Source: Elysia crispata (Eukaryota > Mollusca > Gastropoda > Plakobranchidae). From it: a stretch of DNA of 64,000 bases. The translations under genes were made by a program, and so were the position numbers. Position 1 is the stretch's first letter. Each line of letters starts with the position of its first letter. Below the pieces are notes generated by a model, which was not told the DNA's origin, did not search any database, and worked only from the letters and a program-made list of their open reading frames with translations. Below, in pieces: positions 1 to 12,400 of this stretch. Where the stretch lies: NCBI GenBank assembly GCA_033675545.1, contig JAWDGP010001379.1, positions 1 to 64,000 on the forward strand. Reading direction: 5' to 3'.

Positions 1-140
1 TACTTTCTTCGTTACATATACCTACCTATTGTTATTAAATTATTTAATTAATGTAAACATTTTTTCAGGAAATTTGGTCTACAGATTTCCTTTAAGCTAT
101 TGGCCTTGATTTTTATTTTACCCCCACTTCCCCTCCCCAA

Positions 141-243
<103 letters not shown>

Positions 244-419
244 CACTCCCAATCTCCAACTTTCATTTTCTTTCAGGTATATTTTTTATTATTCTTATCT
301 CCGCAGCATACTTATCTTTTTGGAGTTTTATTTAGTTATTTCTTCATTCTTTTATACATCATAATTTAGTCAGTTTTTGACAAAATATTTTTTAATTAGT
401 GTTTTTATTTTTTGCTCTA

Positions 420-593
420 TAAATATATATATTTCTTTTGTGTGTGTACTTCCACAGTATTTATTCATTTATTTATTTCCCTTTTTTTTAGCTACATCTT
501 TCTATATATAACCTTTTACAATATATATATATATATTCATTCATATATATAAACATATATAATTCTTTTTTTTTTAAGTTTTTCCTTCTAATT

Positions 594-637
<44 letters not shown>

Positions 638-638
638 A
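420..638. repeat. AT-rich tract ending in (AT)n(GT)n microsatellite
   Basis: Short TATATA runs from about 420 lead into a compound tract at 595-638, with roughly ten AT units followed by about eleven GT units. The GT run is directly followed by the retroelement-tail-like hairpin at 675-697, so the microsatellite may mark the end of an old insertion. Confidence 0.85.
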
Positions 639-639
639 A

Positions 640-3600
640 TATCCTTGTGTGGTTTGTTGTTCTTGTTTTTCTGTCTGACGAAGGCGTAAAGCCGAAAGCT
701 CACGTGTTTTGTACTGTTTTGTACCTTTTGGAGCTGCACTCTACCTATTTTTTTTTTTTAACGGTGCTTCACAACTATTCACAAAGCTCCACTGCGACAT
801 TCTACTTAATTTCAGAAGACTGACTGTCTGTGCTCTATTATTGAACACAGCCCAACAATGACCGGAACTAGAATTGATTCCGGAAGTTCCAACTATCAGA
901 ACGCAAAGACGACAAGGATTCTGTTTTTATTTTGTGTATTGAGCACTCACATACGCTTTGTCAAAGCAAGTTACTAAATTTAGAAGTTATTACTTGAATT
1001 GAATTTCCATATGCAAGGGGAAAGCATTTATTGATTAAATTTAAAGTGAGGAAATCTTGGATTTAAAACACTGTTCTCATTTTACATCGATCTGCATCTA
1101 TTTCTAGATTCTCTATTCTACATTTAGTAGATCTAGACTAGTCTAGATCGTGTTTCAAGTGATGGAGTCTTGCTATGGTGACAGTCAACTCAGGTACGAC
1201 GTTCACTTGGAAAAGATAGCTTCAAAGTTTCAATTTAGATTATGGATCTAGATCTGGTTTCTACTTGAGTCTGGCATTATAAAAAAAATAAAACAATATA
1301 ATCTAGACTAGATCTAGGGCTTAGATCTGGCCGCCTGAGCATGTAACTAACTTTGGTCTTAATCTTTCATCTAGATCAAGTTTAACTGCGTTGCTCAAAA
1401 TTAACTTTAAGAACTTTTGAGTATATTGATCATTGGTGTTTGTTAAATTGTCAAATTTGATAGGCCTATTTAAATTTAAGAAATATAATTAGATTTCTAT
1501 ACAGATGATTTCTAGATCTAGAATCATGCTCTCCAGCTCAGAGCTACAAACTCTGAAAAATCTCATTCACTAAGATTAAGAACATGATATTGAGAAGAAA
1601 TTTTATATTTTACATAAACTATAATTGCTCAAGTCTCATTTCTGAAAAAAAGATCGACTTCCAAAATTACAGCTTTCCTTACATAAGAAATGCTAGTCGT
1701 CTAGGGTGTTGATTGTTCAGTTTATTATGTAAGAATCAGCGTGGGAACAGGATCTAGATTAAGATTTGATTCTAATTCTATGAAGAAAAATGTATGATCC
1801 TATCATTGTTTCAGTGCTCTCAAAACCATCACTCTTTTTGAAAAGTCAAAACTCTTCTGGATAATCAATCACTTTCAACTAGATTTCAACTGGGATTGTA
1901 ATGGACTGCCATGATTCCAGAATAGAGTCAATTTATGTATAACTGACCTTCTTACTAATATATGGCAGTGAGCAGGTTTCCTAAGAAGATTCCTATTATC
2001 TGATCCAGGCAATGTTCCACTGACTTTGAGTGCAGGCTGCTTAGAAAGAGAGTGAGTAATTATCACTGAGCCAATTCCTCATATGAATGTGACTAAAGTA
2101 CATTTGTATTATCTGGTTCAGTGGCTGTACCGCTTAAATTTCAATTCAAGCCTGTAAGAAAGAAATATAATAAAATCTTGAGAACAATTTATAATATCCA
2201 TTATTCATTTTTATCTAGTCTTTGCAGAAAAGGGTGGGGGGGAAGAGAAAGAGTACCACAATAATTTGTTTGAAAATCGCATCACAACTAACATTGTAGC
2301 TACCCCTCAGCAGAAGCCTGTGAAACATGAATCTAGCATGAAATTCTTTAAATCAGAAATGTAATATCCAATATCAGCATAACAAAAATGAGCAATTGAA
2401 AGCATTTTTCAAATATGACATGAAGTGTCTTTAAAGACAAAATTATCATCCAATCAGTATTTTTGGGGTGATATTTAGGGAAAAATTTATGATTTTAAAA
2501 TGTGTCTCAGCTATGTTTGTATCTTTTACAAAACAAGATGGGTTCAAACAAAATTAGAGTTAAGTAAGCTTTTTTCGTTGCAGCTTTTGCATAATGCAAC
2601 ACAAAAAATATGAAATTCTAAAGCCACCAAGAAGGCTTTGAATAAGTGTACATCAATAAAACTGACCTGAGGTTGGTCAGTAACAGTGGCAAAGTGGCCT
2701 TTGGCTAGCAAAATTTGTTGTTCTTTTTAGTACTTAGCAAGAATAGCAGCTTGTGCTAGAATTGACTAAAGTATCAATTGAGAACCTATTAATAGAGAAA
2801 AAAGGGAGCATAAGAAAGAGGGAAAAGGTAATAAATTTTTTTCTACTAAAGGATCACAGTACATCATGTTGAGAACATAAAAGTCAATTCAGATCATATC
2901 TTGATTTTTTAATTAATTCGTCAACAATATGCATTTAAATATAAAATCAACTGCTGTCTAGTAAGCTGGTTTATTTAAAATTGAATTCAAACATTGATTG
3001 ATTTGCCTAGCAAATATTTTACATCATTTCAAAGAGATCAATTGGTAAGTTGCTTGCAGTGGTGATTTTTTAAATATCTTGTCAGGAAAATGCACTAACA
3101 TTATTTAGAAAGTTAGCTCATTAGCTTAACCCTAGAATGTAAAATATACATCAATATTTTTGCTCTTATTCTCAAGGTAAGCTATAGTTTGATTAGATCT
3201 AGTTCAAGATTTCATATCTAAATGGTCAGATCAAAGTGTCGCAGACATTAAAAAACAATTTGGTTCTAGGTATCTCTGAAGTTGCATCCTTGGTTACCTG
3301 AAGTAACTTGGAATTGACTTTGTCGCATTTGCAGATTCTTTGCTGACCACAGCCATTTTTTGCAGTTCATGGTAAATCATTTAAGGGGGTTTATTTCACT
3401 ATTGCTATCTGTCTATGCTAATGGAGACATTTTTTTTATTTTGCTAGTTAGACTTGTAGTTTTTCCTTCATTGAGAGGACGCAGAGACAAAAACTGAATA
3501 ATCTAACAAGTGGGCTTACCGTGCTTACCATTCCTTCATTGAAATCACTGTTGTTCGAGAAAAATTAGAAAGATTACATTTTTTGTCTTCATCGAAGAAA

Positions 3601-3760
3601 AAAAAAGGGGTAGGTAATCCTTCCGTGTATGCTTCTTCTCTCTCACTTTTTTCTTTCTATTTTTCTTTCTCTTATTTGCTCTCCTTATCTATATTTCTAA
3701 CAATAAAGATTTGCTTGTCATTCTATCCCTGCTTGTAATTTATTCATCCAGGTATGTTAG
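640..3760. other. 5' flank of the KLHL gene, no gene recognised
   Basis: This is AT-rich DNA with no convincing coding exon. It holds a cluster of CTAGATCTAG-type words at about 1090-1530 and a small stem-loop with retroelement-tail character at 675-697. A 5' untranslated exon of the KLHL gene could lie here, since AG dinucleotides just before 3761 could serve as a splice acceptor, but it cannot be placed from sequence alone. Confidence 0.5.
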
Positions 3761-6463
3761 ATGACTGGTGAAAGTTGCTCGTCAGATTTGAGAAAGAAAC
3801 GCAAAATTACCAGCACCATGGCTGAAGGGGGTGAGATGTCCAGTGGCTCAACCACTGATGTGTTTCGGATGGAGGAAAGACCAGAACATGGCATGAAAGT
3901 CTTGCAAGGCCTCAACAAACTCAAGCAAGATGGAGTTTTATGTGATGTCACCCTAATAGCAGAAGGTGAGATGTTAATTTTATCAGATTTGCTGCCTTTC
4001 TTTCATGTTTTTGTCCAGTTTATGTATAATATTTAAATTATGCTTGAAGATTGTGATATTTTTATTAGACTTATAAGACCAGTTGACCTATTAGTGTTAT
4101 TTATTTGGATCAGTTATTTAACAGAATCTACCCCACACACGAGATATCTCGTATCGCTGTATCTATTCTCAGGGCCCGCGACCAAGTTATCTCGGATCCA
4201 GGGCTCTAACTCCTGGTCCAAGTACGAGAATACTCGTATTTGATGTCACTGTTAAATTTATACCCGTAGCTCATTTATTTTGTGAAAGAACGACTAGTGG
4301 GAAGTTCCATGATGAAATCAATGGAACAGAGCCAAGGCCCTTTAACTATAGAGATGACCTTGACAGAGCATGCTGTGTATATGTACGACGTTTGTGTAAA
4401 TAACACAGTAACATTGTAATTCATTTGATTTCATCAAAATTGTATTATTTCAGAGTGGTTTTTTTTTTAACTTTTATATAATGTACGAAGGAACTATCAT
4501 TTAATAAGTGTATAGTCAAAGTTTCACAAAGGTCGGTGAAGAAATATAAAAATTAGAGGTGATCATATGCAACAAACACAACACAGCCTAGGATTGCTGG
4601 TCTGGCTAGTCAAGCAGCCTCAGCTCAGCTGGGCCATGACCGCGTCATGACCTCAGCTTGCGGGGGGGGGGGGGGAGATTCTGTTAAGCAGTTTCAAGCT
4701 TAATGAAACTTATTTTATTTATGTTTGAAGTTTTTTCTTGTAACATACAGCTGAAAATGTTGATAAGTTTTTTTTTCATTTCTTTTTCCCATTACTTTCC
4801 AGGCACAAGATTCAACTGTCACCGTGTGATTCTCGTTTCCTGCTCTGATTATTTTCTCTCGATGTTCACAAGTGGGATGCGGGAGTGCAATCAGAAAGAA
4901 ATAGAATTGAAAGGAATAACTGCAAAAGGTCTAGAAAAGGTTATTGAGGTGGTTTACACCTCTACTACCACCTTAGAAGGAGATGATATTTTTGATGTTA
5001 TTGCTGCTGCCACTCATTTACAAGTGACTCCTGTCATTGAGTTTTGTGAACGCAACTTTCTTAGTGGTATGAACACAACAAATTTTTATGACTTTATCAC
5101 AACAGCTAAATTGTACAGTATGCAGAATGCATTGAAGCAGATTGATGTTTTTATTGCACGCAATCTGATGCAGATAGCTAAAGAAAACACTCTGAATCTT
5201 TTAACCTATGAGCAAATGATAAGCTGTCTAAATAGTGACAAACTGTGCTTCCGTGAAATGGACATCTTTCATATTACGTGGGAGTGGCTACGTATGGATC
5301 ATAAAAGACTGGTTCATGCACCCACACTTATGAAACTAATTCGCTTTCCTTTAATCCAGCCTGCAGACTTGGTCCATCAGGTACAGCGTGTAGAGTTGAT
5401 GATGTCCAATCCAGAACTGCGACAAATGGTACTCACAGCACTCAACTACCATGTTGTCCCACACTCCCAACCTCTTCTTCACACTGCCTCAACTCGTCTT
5501 CGATCCTATGTGGAGCGACTGGTGTCAGTGGGTGGACGTGAAATTCATCCTAACCCTTGCTTGCATGACGAGTTGCTTGTGTTTGATTCCAAAATTACAT
5601 CTAGCTCATTGTTGAATCGGCAAGAGATCGCATCTTTACCCAGTGCCCTGAGCCACATGCAGGTCTTAGTTTACAACAGCTTTCTGTATGTTCTGGGTGG
5701 TTGTACCACTCAGTGTGCTCATGGAGAGTCTGCAGTCAACTCAGTGCTTCGCTATGACTCTCGTTTTGACACTTGGTTTCAGGTTTGCCCTATGCTCAAT
5801 AAGCGGGCTTATTTCTTTGCAGGAGCCCTCAACAATAAAATCTATTCAGTTGGAGGGAAATATAAGGATGGCAGTTTAGCGACTGCAGAATGTTATGATC
5901 CTGCAGAAAATACCTGGGAGCTCATTTCCTCAATGCCTATGTCATACCATGCCCATGCTGGTGCCACCTATGGGAACCACATCTTTATCTCTGGGGGCTA
6001 CTCAGGCAATCACTTCACTCCTGACATGCAGCGGTATGATCCTATTGCTAACGCTTGGGAGGACATGGCTCCAATGCTAACACCTCGAGGTTGGCATGTC
6101 ATGTGTGCCTCCCATGACAAACTGTTCGTTTTTGGGGGCTGCAACCTGAATGTTAATCAACAGGCTCAGCCAGTTATGCAGTCTGAATGCTATGATCCAG
6201 CCACAGACCAGTGGACCATTGTTGCCCCCTTATCAATATCACACAAGGAGGCCTCCTGCGTTGTCTACAGGGACAACATCTATGTGTTAGGGGGTTACAA
6301 TGTGCAGACCAAAACTGGTCAGAAACTAGTTAGTAAGTATGATGTGTTCACAGGCATTTGGGAGACAGTTGGGGCTTTGCCTCGCAGTCTCACAGGTGTT
6401 GGATACTGTACAATAAAGCTCCCTTCATATGATCCAGAGGAACTGCAAGCAGAGGCTGACTAA
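3761..6463 (+). CDS. Kelch-like BTB-BACK-Kelch protein (two coding exons)
   Basis: The coding exons are 3761-3965 and 4803-6463, split by a phase-1 intron (donor GTGAG, acceptor TTTCCAG). The spliced protein is 621 aa if the ATG at 3761 is used. The ATG at 3818 has a near-ideal context (CACCATGG) and gives 602 aa, so it is equally likely. In order, the protein has a BTB domain (core CDVTLIAEGTRF, then HRVILVSCSDYF and MFTSGMRE), a BACK domain (MDIFHITWEWL, LIRFPLI) and six Kelch-type blades with the GG...Y...W pattern (for example YVLGGCTT, YSVGGKYKDGS, FISGGYSGN, YVLGGYNV). KLHL proteins are typically Cullin-3 ubiquitin ligase adaptors: BTB binds CUL3 and Kelch holds the substrate. By remembered comparison it resembles the KLHL9/13, KLHL26 and KLHL32/36 group; I cannot assign one orthologue. 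Nearly the whole CDS sits in one exon, and the intron carries a small TTAA-flanked element. No break is seen. Confidence 0.95.
4118..4255. mobile_element. Candidate piggyBac-like MITE in KLHL intron 1
   Basis: This 138-bp segment lies between two TTAA tetranucleotides (4118-4121 and 4252-4255) and reads TTAACAG at the left and CTGTTAA at the right. Near each end it holds a short palindrome: ACGAGATATCTCGT on the left and TACGAGAATACTCGTA on the right. It is more GC-rich than the surrounding intron. TTAA target sites are the mark of the piggyBac superfamily. No coding capacity is present. The terminal inverted repeat beyond the CAG and palindromes is weak, so the call is tentative. Confidence 0.45.
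4662..4675. repeat. poly-G run (14 G)
   Basis: Homopolymer of 14 G in the KLHL intron, about 130 bp before the splice acceptor. Length is prone to assembly error. Confidence 0.9.
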
Positions 6464-9400
6464 ACGAGCAAGATTTTTTTTACAGTAGAGCAAAGTGCAG
6501 CTGACATCAAAATTACTACTATTAAATTTACAGTGTAGTGAGTTTACATCTATAATCAGTTTTGACATGTAGATAAATCCATGTTATAAAAGTGAACATC
6601 CTGAGTTTTTACCGAATAAAACCTATTTCCCTAGGAAATAGCATGTTTAAAAGGCGGATGAAAAGGGCATTGCTATATTGTTTTCAACTATGGAATAACT
6701 AGTTTTCTCTCTTGTGAAATAAGGTAATGATTGATTACCTACTCTATAAAATTTGAGAAGTTATATTATAGAAGTTTTCTAAAATTTGTTTTGTTTCCCA
6801 AATAGCATTCTTGGTCCATATGTCCCTTTTTGTTTACTTTATTGTATATGTTGCAGGGTATCTGCAAACTGTACAGGTGTTTGACCTTTTAATGCTCTAA
6901 CCAACTCCAGACACTGTCAGCTAAGGGTTACATAAAATTAGGCCAATCTGTTAGGTAGCCTGTGTAATAATTTGAAACTCACCCTCTGGAATACTGGTGA
7001 CATGCATCTTGCATGAATGAGTTACTTAGGGTAAAAGCTAATGGAGTCTTGTTAATTTGTTTCATGATTCCGAACTGCTTGGACTGGAAAGTGTTAAGTA
7101 ACATATATGTTTGTTCTGCGTCTAATGGTACAGGCTGTGGTGACATTTGAAATTTAAGATCTCTTTGAATAGTTGCATATGATATGTAAAATCAGGTTTA
7201 AATTTTATTTGATTGTTAATTTTGAATTTTAATTGAAGAGAATTTTTTCAAAACTCATATTTTTTTCAAAATTTTGAAACTAGAAACCTTCATACATTGA
7301 ACAATGATTTGATGGTTAAAAAGGCCATCACTGATTTATTTTGTTTATCAAGATTGTTAAACATGTGCAGACATTAACAAAACAAAATAGCATTTTATTC
7401 TGCTGGATAAAAATACAATAAAAAGTCATTCATTACAAAGTTGTTGCCAATGTAAATACTCAATTTTTTGAAAAATTACACTTCAATTAGGTAGGAGTAA
7501 ATCTTTGGTGTATTTTTTCTTTTGCTTTTGTTATATTTTTGAAGGGTTTTTTTGTCGTTATTTTTTACCGCAAGGTGAAGAGGCAGGGGGCAGACTGAAC
7601 CTTTTTTGTTTTTGTTTTTTTTTTTTTTTTTGAAAAGTTATTTGGAATGCAAGGGAAGGTAGAGACAAAGTAGATAATGAACTAATAGAATACTTGGAGA
7701 CAAATTTCAATTTAATGATAAGAATATGACTGTGCTCCATCCTCCTCCCCGTGCTTGTAAGAAGATTTAGATGTGTGGTGTAGAATACAATAACCCACTG
7801 TAACATAAATTATATGTGTGCCTCAAAATTCTTATAAAATAATTAAATATACATGCCAGGTTTGTAAAAATGTCTAATGATACATAGAAGTTCAAAAGAT
7901 CATCCATATGCACAAATAACTTGTGTGGGAAAGCGAGAGTTTTAAATGAAACAGACTACATATAGATTATGATTGCAACACTCGATAAAAAATAGAAGTC
8001 AGTGAAAGAGATCAATGCACAAAGTCTAAGAACAAAGCACTGACAAGATGAATCGATACAGTACCCCAAATTATCCCTATATTTTCAATGGTTTTACTCT
8101 TCGTTTTTAGCTATTGTTTTGTTTTCTTCTTCATGTTTTTGTGAAGAAATAGGCAAAACATTTGTCATTTTCTATTTCAGAACTAATCGAAAGTATTACA
8201 TAATATCAATATTCATCTCAAGACAGTTTGATGTTTTATTACTAAACTTGTGTTGTAAAGTTGGTAGGACAGTTGAAATAGCTAGCATGAATCAGCCAAA
8301 AAAGTGAAAATTCAACAATTTTGAGTCTTTGAAGTTTGATATCACCCAAAAGTCACAGCATAAGTGTGCCAATTATAAAAATAGGTTTGATCATTTGATT
8401 GTGAATTCATATAATCAAGAGGTTCAGTCTGTAATCTGCATCCTTATTGACTGTTTGATACATGGTAGTGTTTATAAGGTTTTATTTTAGTCCATTTGAG
8501 TTAAGTCTGTGAGTGACTCCAAAACGAATATATGTCTTCTCAGTTGAAAGAAAGCAGTTTTATGACAACTGTGATTTATTATCTATTTCAAAAGCTATAC
8601 TGCATGTTACGGTTACACCCTTCTCTTGTATTATTTCCGTCGACGATGAAACAGTCATAAATTTGGCTTAAATTCTTGTTTAGTGGATGTATGATTACTG
8701 ATGTAAAATGTAGTCTCACTGCACAGGTTTTATATCCTGATAGAGTAATTGGGATATAAATGCTTGTTCATAACCAGACACATAAGATTTCTTCACCTTC
8801 ACCCCTGCCTCCTTGGAAGTTTGTATGAAAGAGCCATTCGAAGCAAAGTGTGAAATCAACATCTGTGGTATGGAAAGAAGAACAGAGGTTTGTCTTTTTT
8901 TCCAGTCAGCAATTCACAACACAAGCTATTTTTTATCTTTATATACTTTTTATCACTTCGTTTTTTTATGTTACGTGGCAGCCAATTTAATTGTGGATCA
9001 TACAATTTTTCTTTGCTTTTTTGTGAAAAAGAGTGCATTTAATACATGCAAAATTAATAAAAAATTGTGGCCCAGAAATGCCAAAGAGTATCAAAATAGT
9101 ACTATTAGAAAGTCTCTCACAAGCAGGTTTGTAGCCGTCTTTTTAGATTGCAACATTTCATTATACCATCAGGTTTTATATAATAGTTTTGGCTCTTACC
9201 TGTCTCAATGTTATTGCTTTTTATTTTTTTTAGACAATTTCAAAAATTGTCAAAAGCATTACCTTAAGAAATTTAATTTCATTTTTTTGTTTTTTAAGTT
9301 TTCTTTGTAGTTGTTTGATCTGATCTATGGTTAGTTGTGAATAATTTGGGGTGCAGCAATCGTCTTGAAAGTTTAATTTCATGAGTACGAGTAAATGGAT

Positions 9401-12400
9401 ATATTATGTGTTTAAAAAATGCAAAAAGTTTTTTTTTAAATATGCTTTTCAGTTGTAAAGGCCTTTTTTATTTTCGACTTCATTATCAAAGCTTTAGTTA
9501 AATAGGTGTGACGCCATATGTTTCGCATTCAGGTCATAGGCAGTAAATTAAGATGATAAAAATTTTAAAGATTTTTTTTTGCATGTCTTGAGTAACCTAT
9601 GAGTGTTAGCGACAGTTTCTCTGTTTTATAAAACATCCAAATCCCCGCTGTTGAATACAATCAAAGCATTACAATTTGTACGGTATAGCTTTTTCAATAA
9701 TCTGCTGTAAAATGTATAGGAGTTTAAATTGAAATAAATTTTATTTGCAGAAATAGCATATCAGTATGAAATCATGTTATCTGAAACCATAAGTAATGAA
9801 CTGCATATAGCGTAAGATTTTAAAGCACTCTTATTCATCTCATGTAGTCAAGGGGAATCAAAACTGTGCAATTCTCTTTAGTCAAATTTCTCAAAATTGT
9901 TATTTGTTCGTTCTTTTGGCACTTAAGCCCTTGCATTATCAGAAACAGCCATAGGTGTTATTGTTAGCCAATCATGCATTTTTTTGTGTACCTGAGAAAC
10001 TGATCCTCTAAAATCTGTGCAAATTTTTTGCTAATCTAGCAAAGAAGATAGATAATGTGACCTTGAACCAAAATTGTAGTGGTGTCCCAGTGAAGGAATC
10101 AATCGAAAGGTTTTTTTTTTTAGTTAATGATTAAAAATCTGAAATTCAAGATGGGTTCTATGTTTCATGTATCAAATAAAATCAGAATTTGACCCAAAAA
10201 CTTGTGCATTTTGGTAAGTAAAGAGACTGAAAATGTTGCCAGCAATAAATCTAAATAGAGGCATAATAACGAATAAAATTAACAGCAGCCTGTTATTTCA
10301 TGGTTCTAGAGATTTGAATTAATACCAGTTGGGATTGGTCTAGACATAAATCTAGCTAGGTGCCAGATTAACATTCTTTTGTCTACATTCTATATCAGAC
10401 TTACGTTTTTCTCCATGTCTTCACACTTCATTTCCTATCTTAAGTCAAGTAGCTTAATAACTTAACTTGCTTATAAGTACACAGCTCATAAAATTAAGGT
10501 TTAATTTTTTTTTAATTAAGTTTTATGCCAAAACATATGACATTTTCTTTTTAACAAATTCAGAAAGTGACAACTGTATTGTAATAAAAAAAAATTAATA
10601 TGTTTCAGAAGTTCACATTTAGTTGTTAATCCTTTAAATAATTTTTTTTTTATATTTTAAGTGGCTTTCTTTGTAATTGTAAACAAATAACTTGACACTT
10701 AATTTTTTAAATTGCAAAAAGGGGTTCAATTCAAGAAAAAACCAGAAGCAAACATTTTACAATATATCATGTTATCAGAAATTTGACTCAATGTTAGAAT
10801 GAAATATACGAAATAATATATTGGAACTTTAGTAAAGATTTTAGCAATCGACATATTTTGCATGTAATTCAAGATGAATTCTAAAAAGTTAAGTTTACAA
10901 TGGAGACTGCTTAAATCAAATTCTGATGATCTAAAACAGTAAATCAGAACCCACTAAATATTCCCAGTTTTTTTTACCTTTAGCAGAATTAAGGGTAGTT
11001 TGAAATCAAGTAGAAGGGCTTATAGTACTTAAAACTAATAGTCACGATCAGATATCTAAAGATTTTTAAGCAGATAAACTTGTTTACAAAATATATTAAA
11101 GGGCTTCGAATTTCATCAAATCAGTTAGCACGAAATGTGTTATAATTCTGACATTGATTATTTTAGGGAACAATCTTGTTCATTTTGTTCCAAAGTGTGA
11201 AAATATTTATCTCATTCATGGTAGAGTACATAAAACCCCTTAAACAACAAATGCATATATTATAACAAAGAAAGGTGCTTAAACTTCAGCAATTTTATTA
11301 ACTCAGGAGGGTTTTTGTCTTTTTACTTGGATTCTTGAAAAGATTTTGAAGTCAAGAAATATACTGTCATTTAATTTTAAGAAATACTTATTCTAAGAGG
11401 AGTTGCCAAATTTTAGGTTTGCTTGAGAGAAATTTTTGGGCATTTTGATTTGTATTGTACCCAATTTTGTTTCTTTTATTTTTTATTTATTTTTTTTTTT
11501 GTTTTAATAGTGTATATATGTTAGGTAATTTTGGACTTCTTGAAATGCTTCATATTAATCTGAAACGATGAAATATCCTGTTTCGCAAAGCTGAAACTAA
11601 GGGAGGGTCAGATTAAAGGGGCTCAATGGCTGCATTACATTCAAAACAGTGGTAGCTGGGAAAATAGATAAGGAACTGTGGTATGTGACAGTGAAAGACT
11701 AAAATGATGTTATATTATGAATGGAGAAATTTAATTCTTATTTTCTTGTGTTTTATACATGTATTATCAATAAAGATATAGCAGAGAATTTCAAGTCCAT
11801 AAATTACAGCACTGCCTGTATTCCTGAATTTTGGATTGGATTTTTGGGTGGGTTTTTGGTTGTTTTTTTAAAGGTGTGCATTAAATAAGTATATTTTCTG
11901 AGCAGATGTGCATCTTTGTTCTTTCAGCAACTTTGAAGAAGACGAGAATTCAAGATTGTTATCCTAAGGGCTCAGTGGGGCATAATTTTTTCCAACCCTC
12001 ACCATACTTTTGTGTTTTCTAAGCTTCTTTTCTTTTATTTATTGACTAATGGTATGAAAATTTATTTTAATTTAGATAATTCATTTCAGTAAAGGCAAAG
12101 AAAATTGAAAAGTCATTAGAACTAGAAGTCCAATTTTTTTTTAAAATGTTATAAAACTTAAATTTGAAATATGGAATGGAAAAAAAATACATATGCTGCA
12201 TGTGTTTGATTTTTATGTCATATTAAGGCATATCTCTATGCAAGTTTTGCCATAATGATTATGTACATTATATTTCTTTTAGCTTAATCATATGAGTCAT
12301 TGCAGTGTGATAGAGTGCTACCTCATATTTTTTTTTTTTTGCATAATTCAAATTGATATATTCCAAGACAAAAAGTATTCCTAAATGGACCTTAAAGTTA

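Noticed and set aside
675-735. A working hammerhead ribozyme
   Set aside because: Core-like strands are present, but the extra A before stem II, G at the cleavage position and lack of stem I argue against function; kept only as a low-interest finding.
8813-9310. 165-codon frame on the plus strand
   Set aside because: Phe, Tyr and Leu-rich composition expected of AT-rich noncoding DNA, no motif, no splice context.
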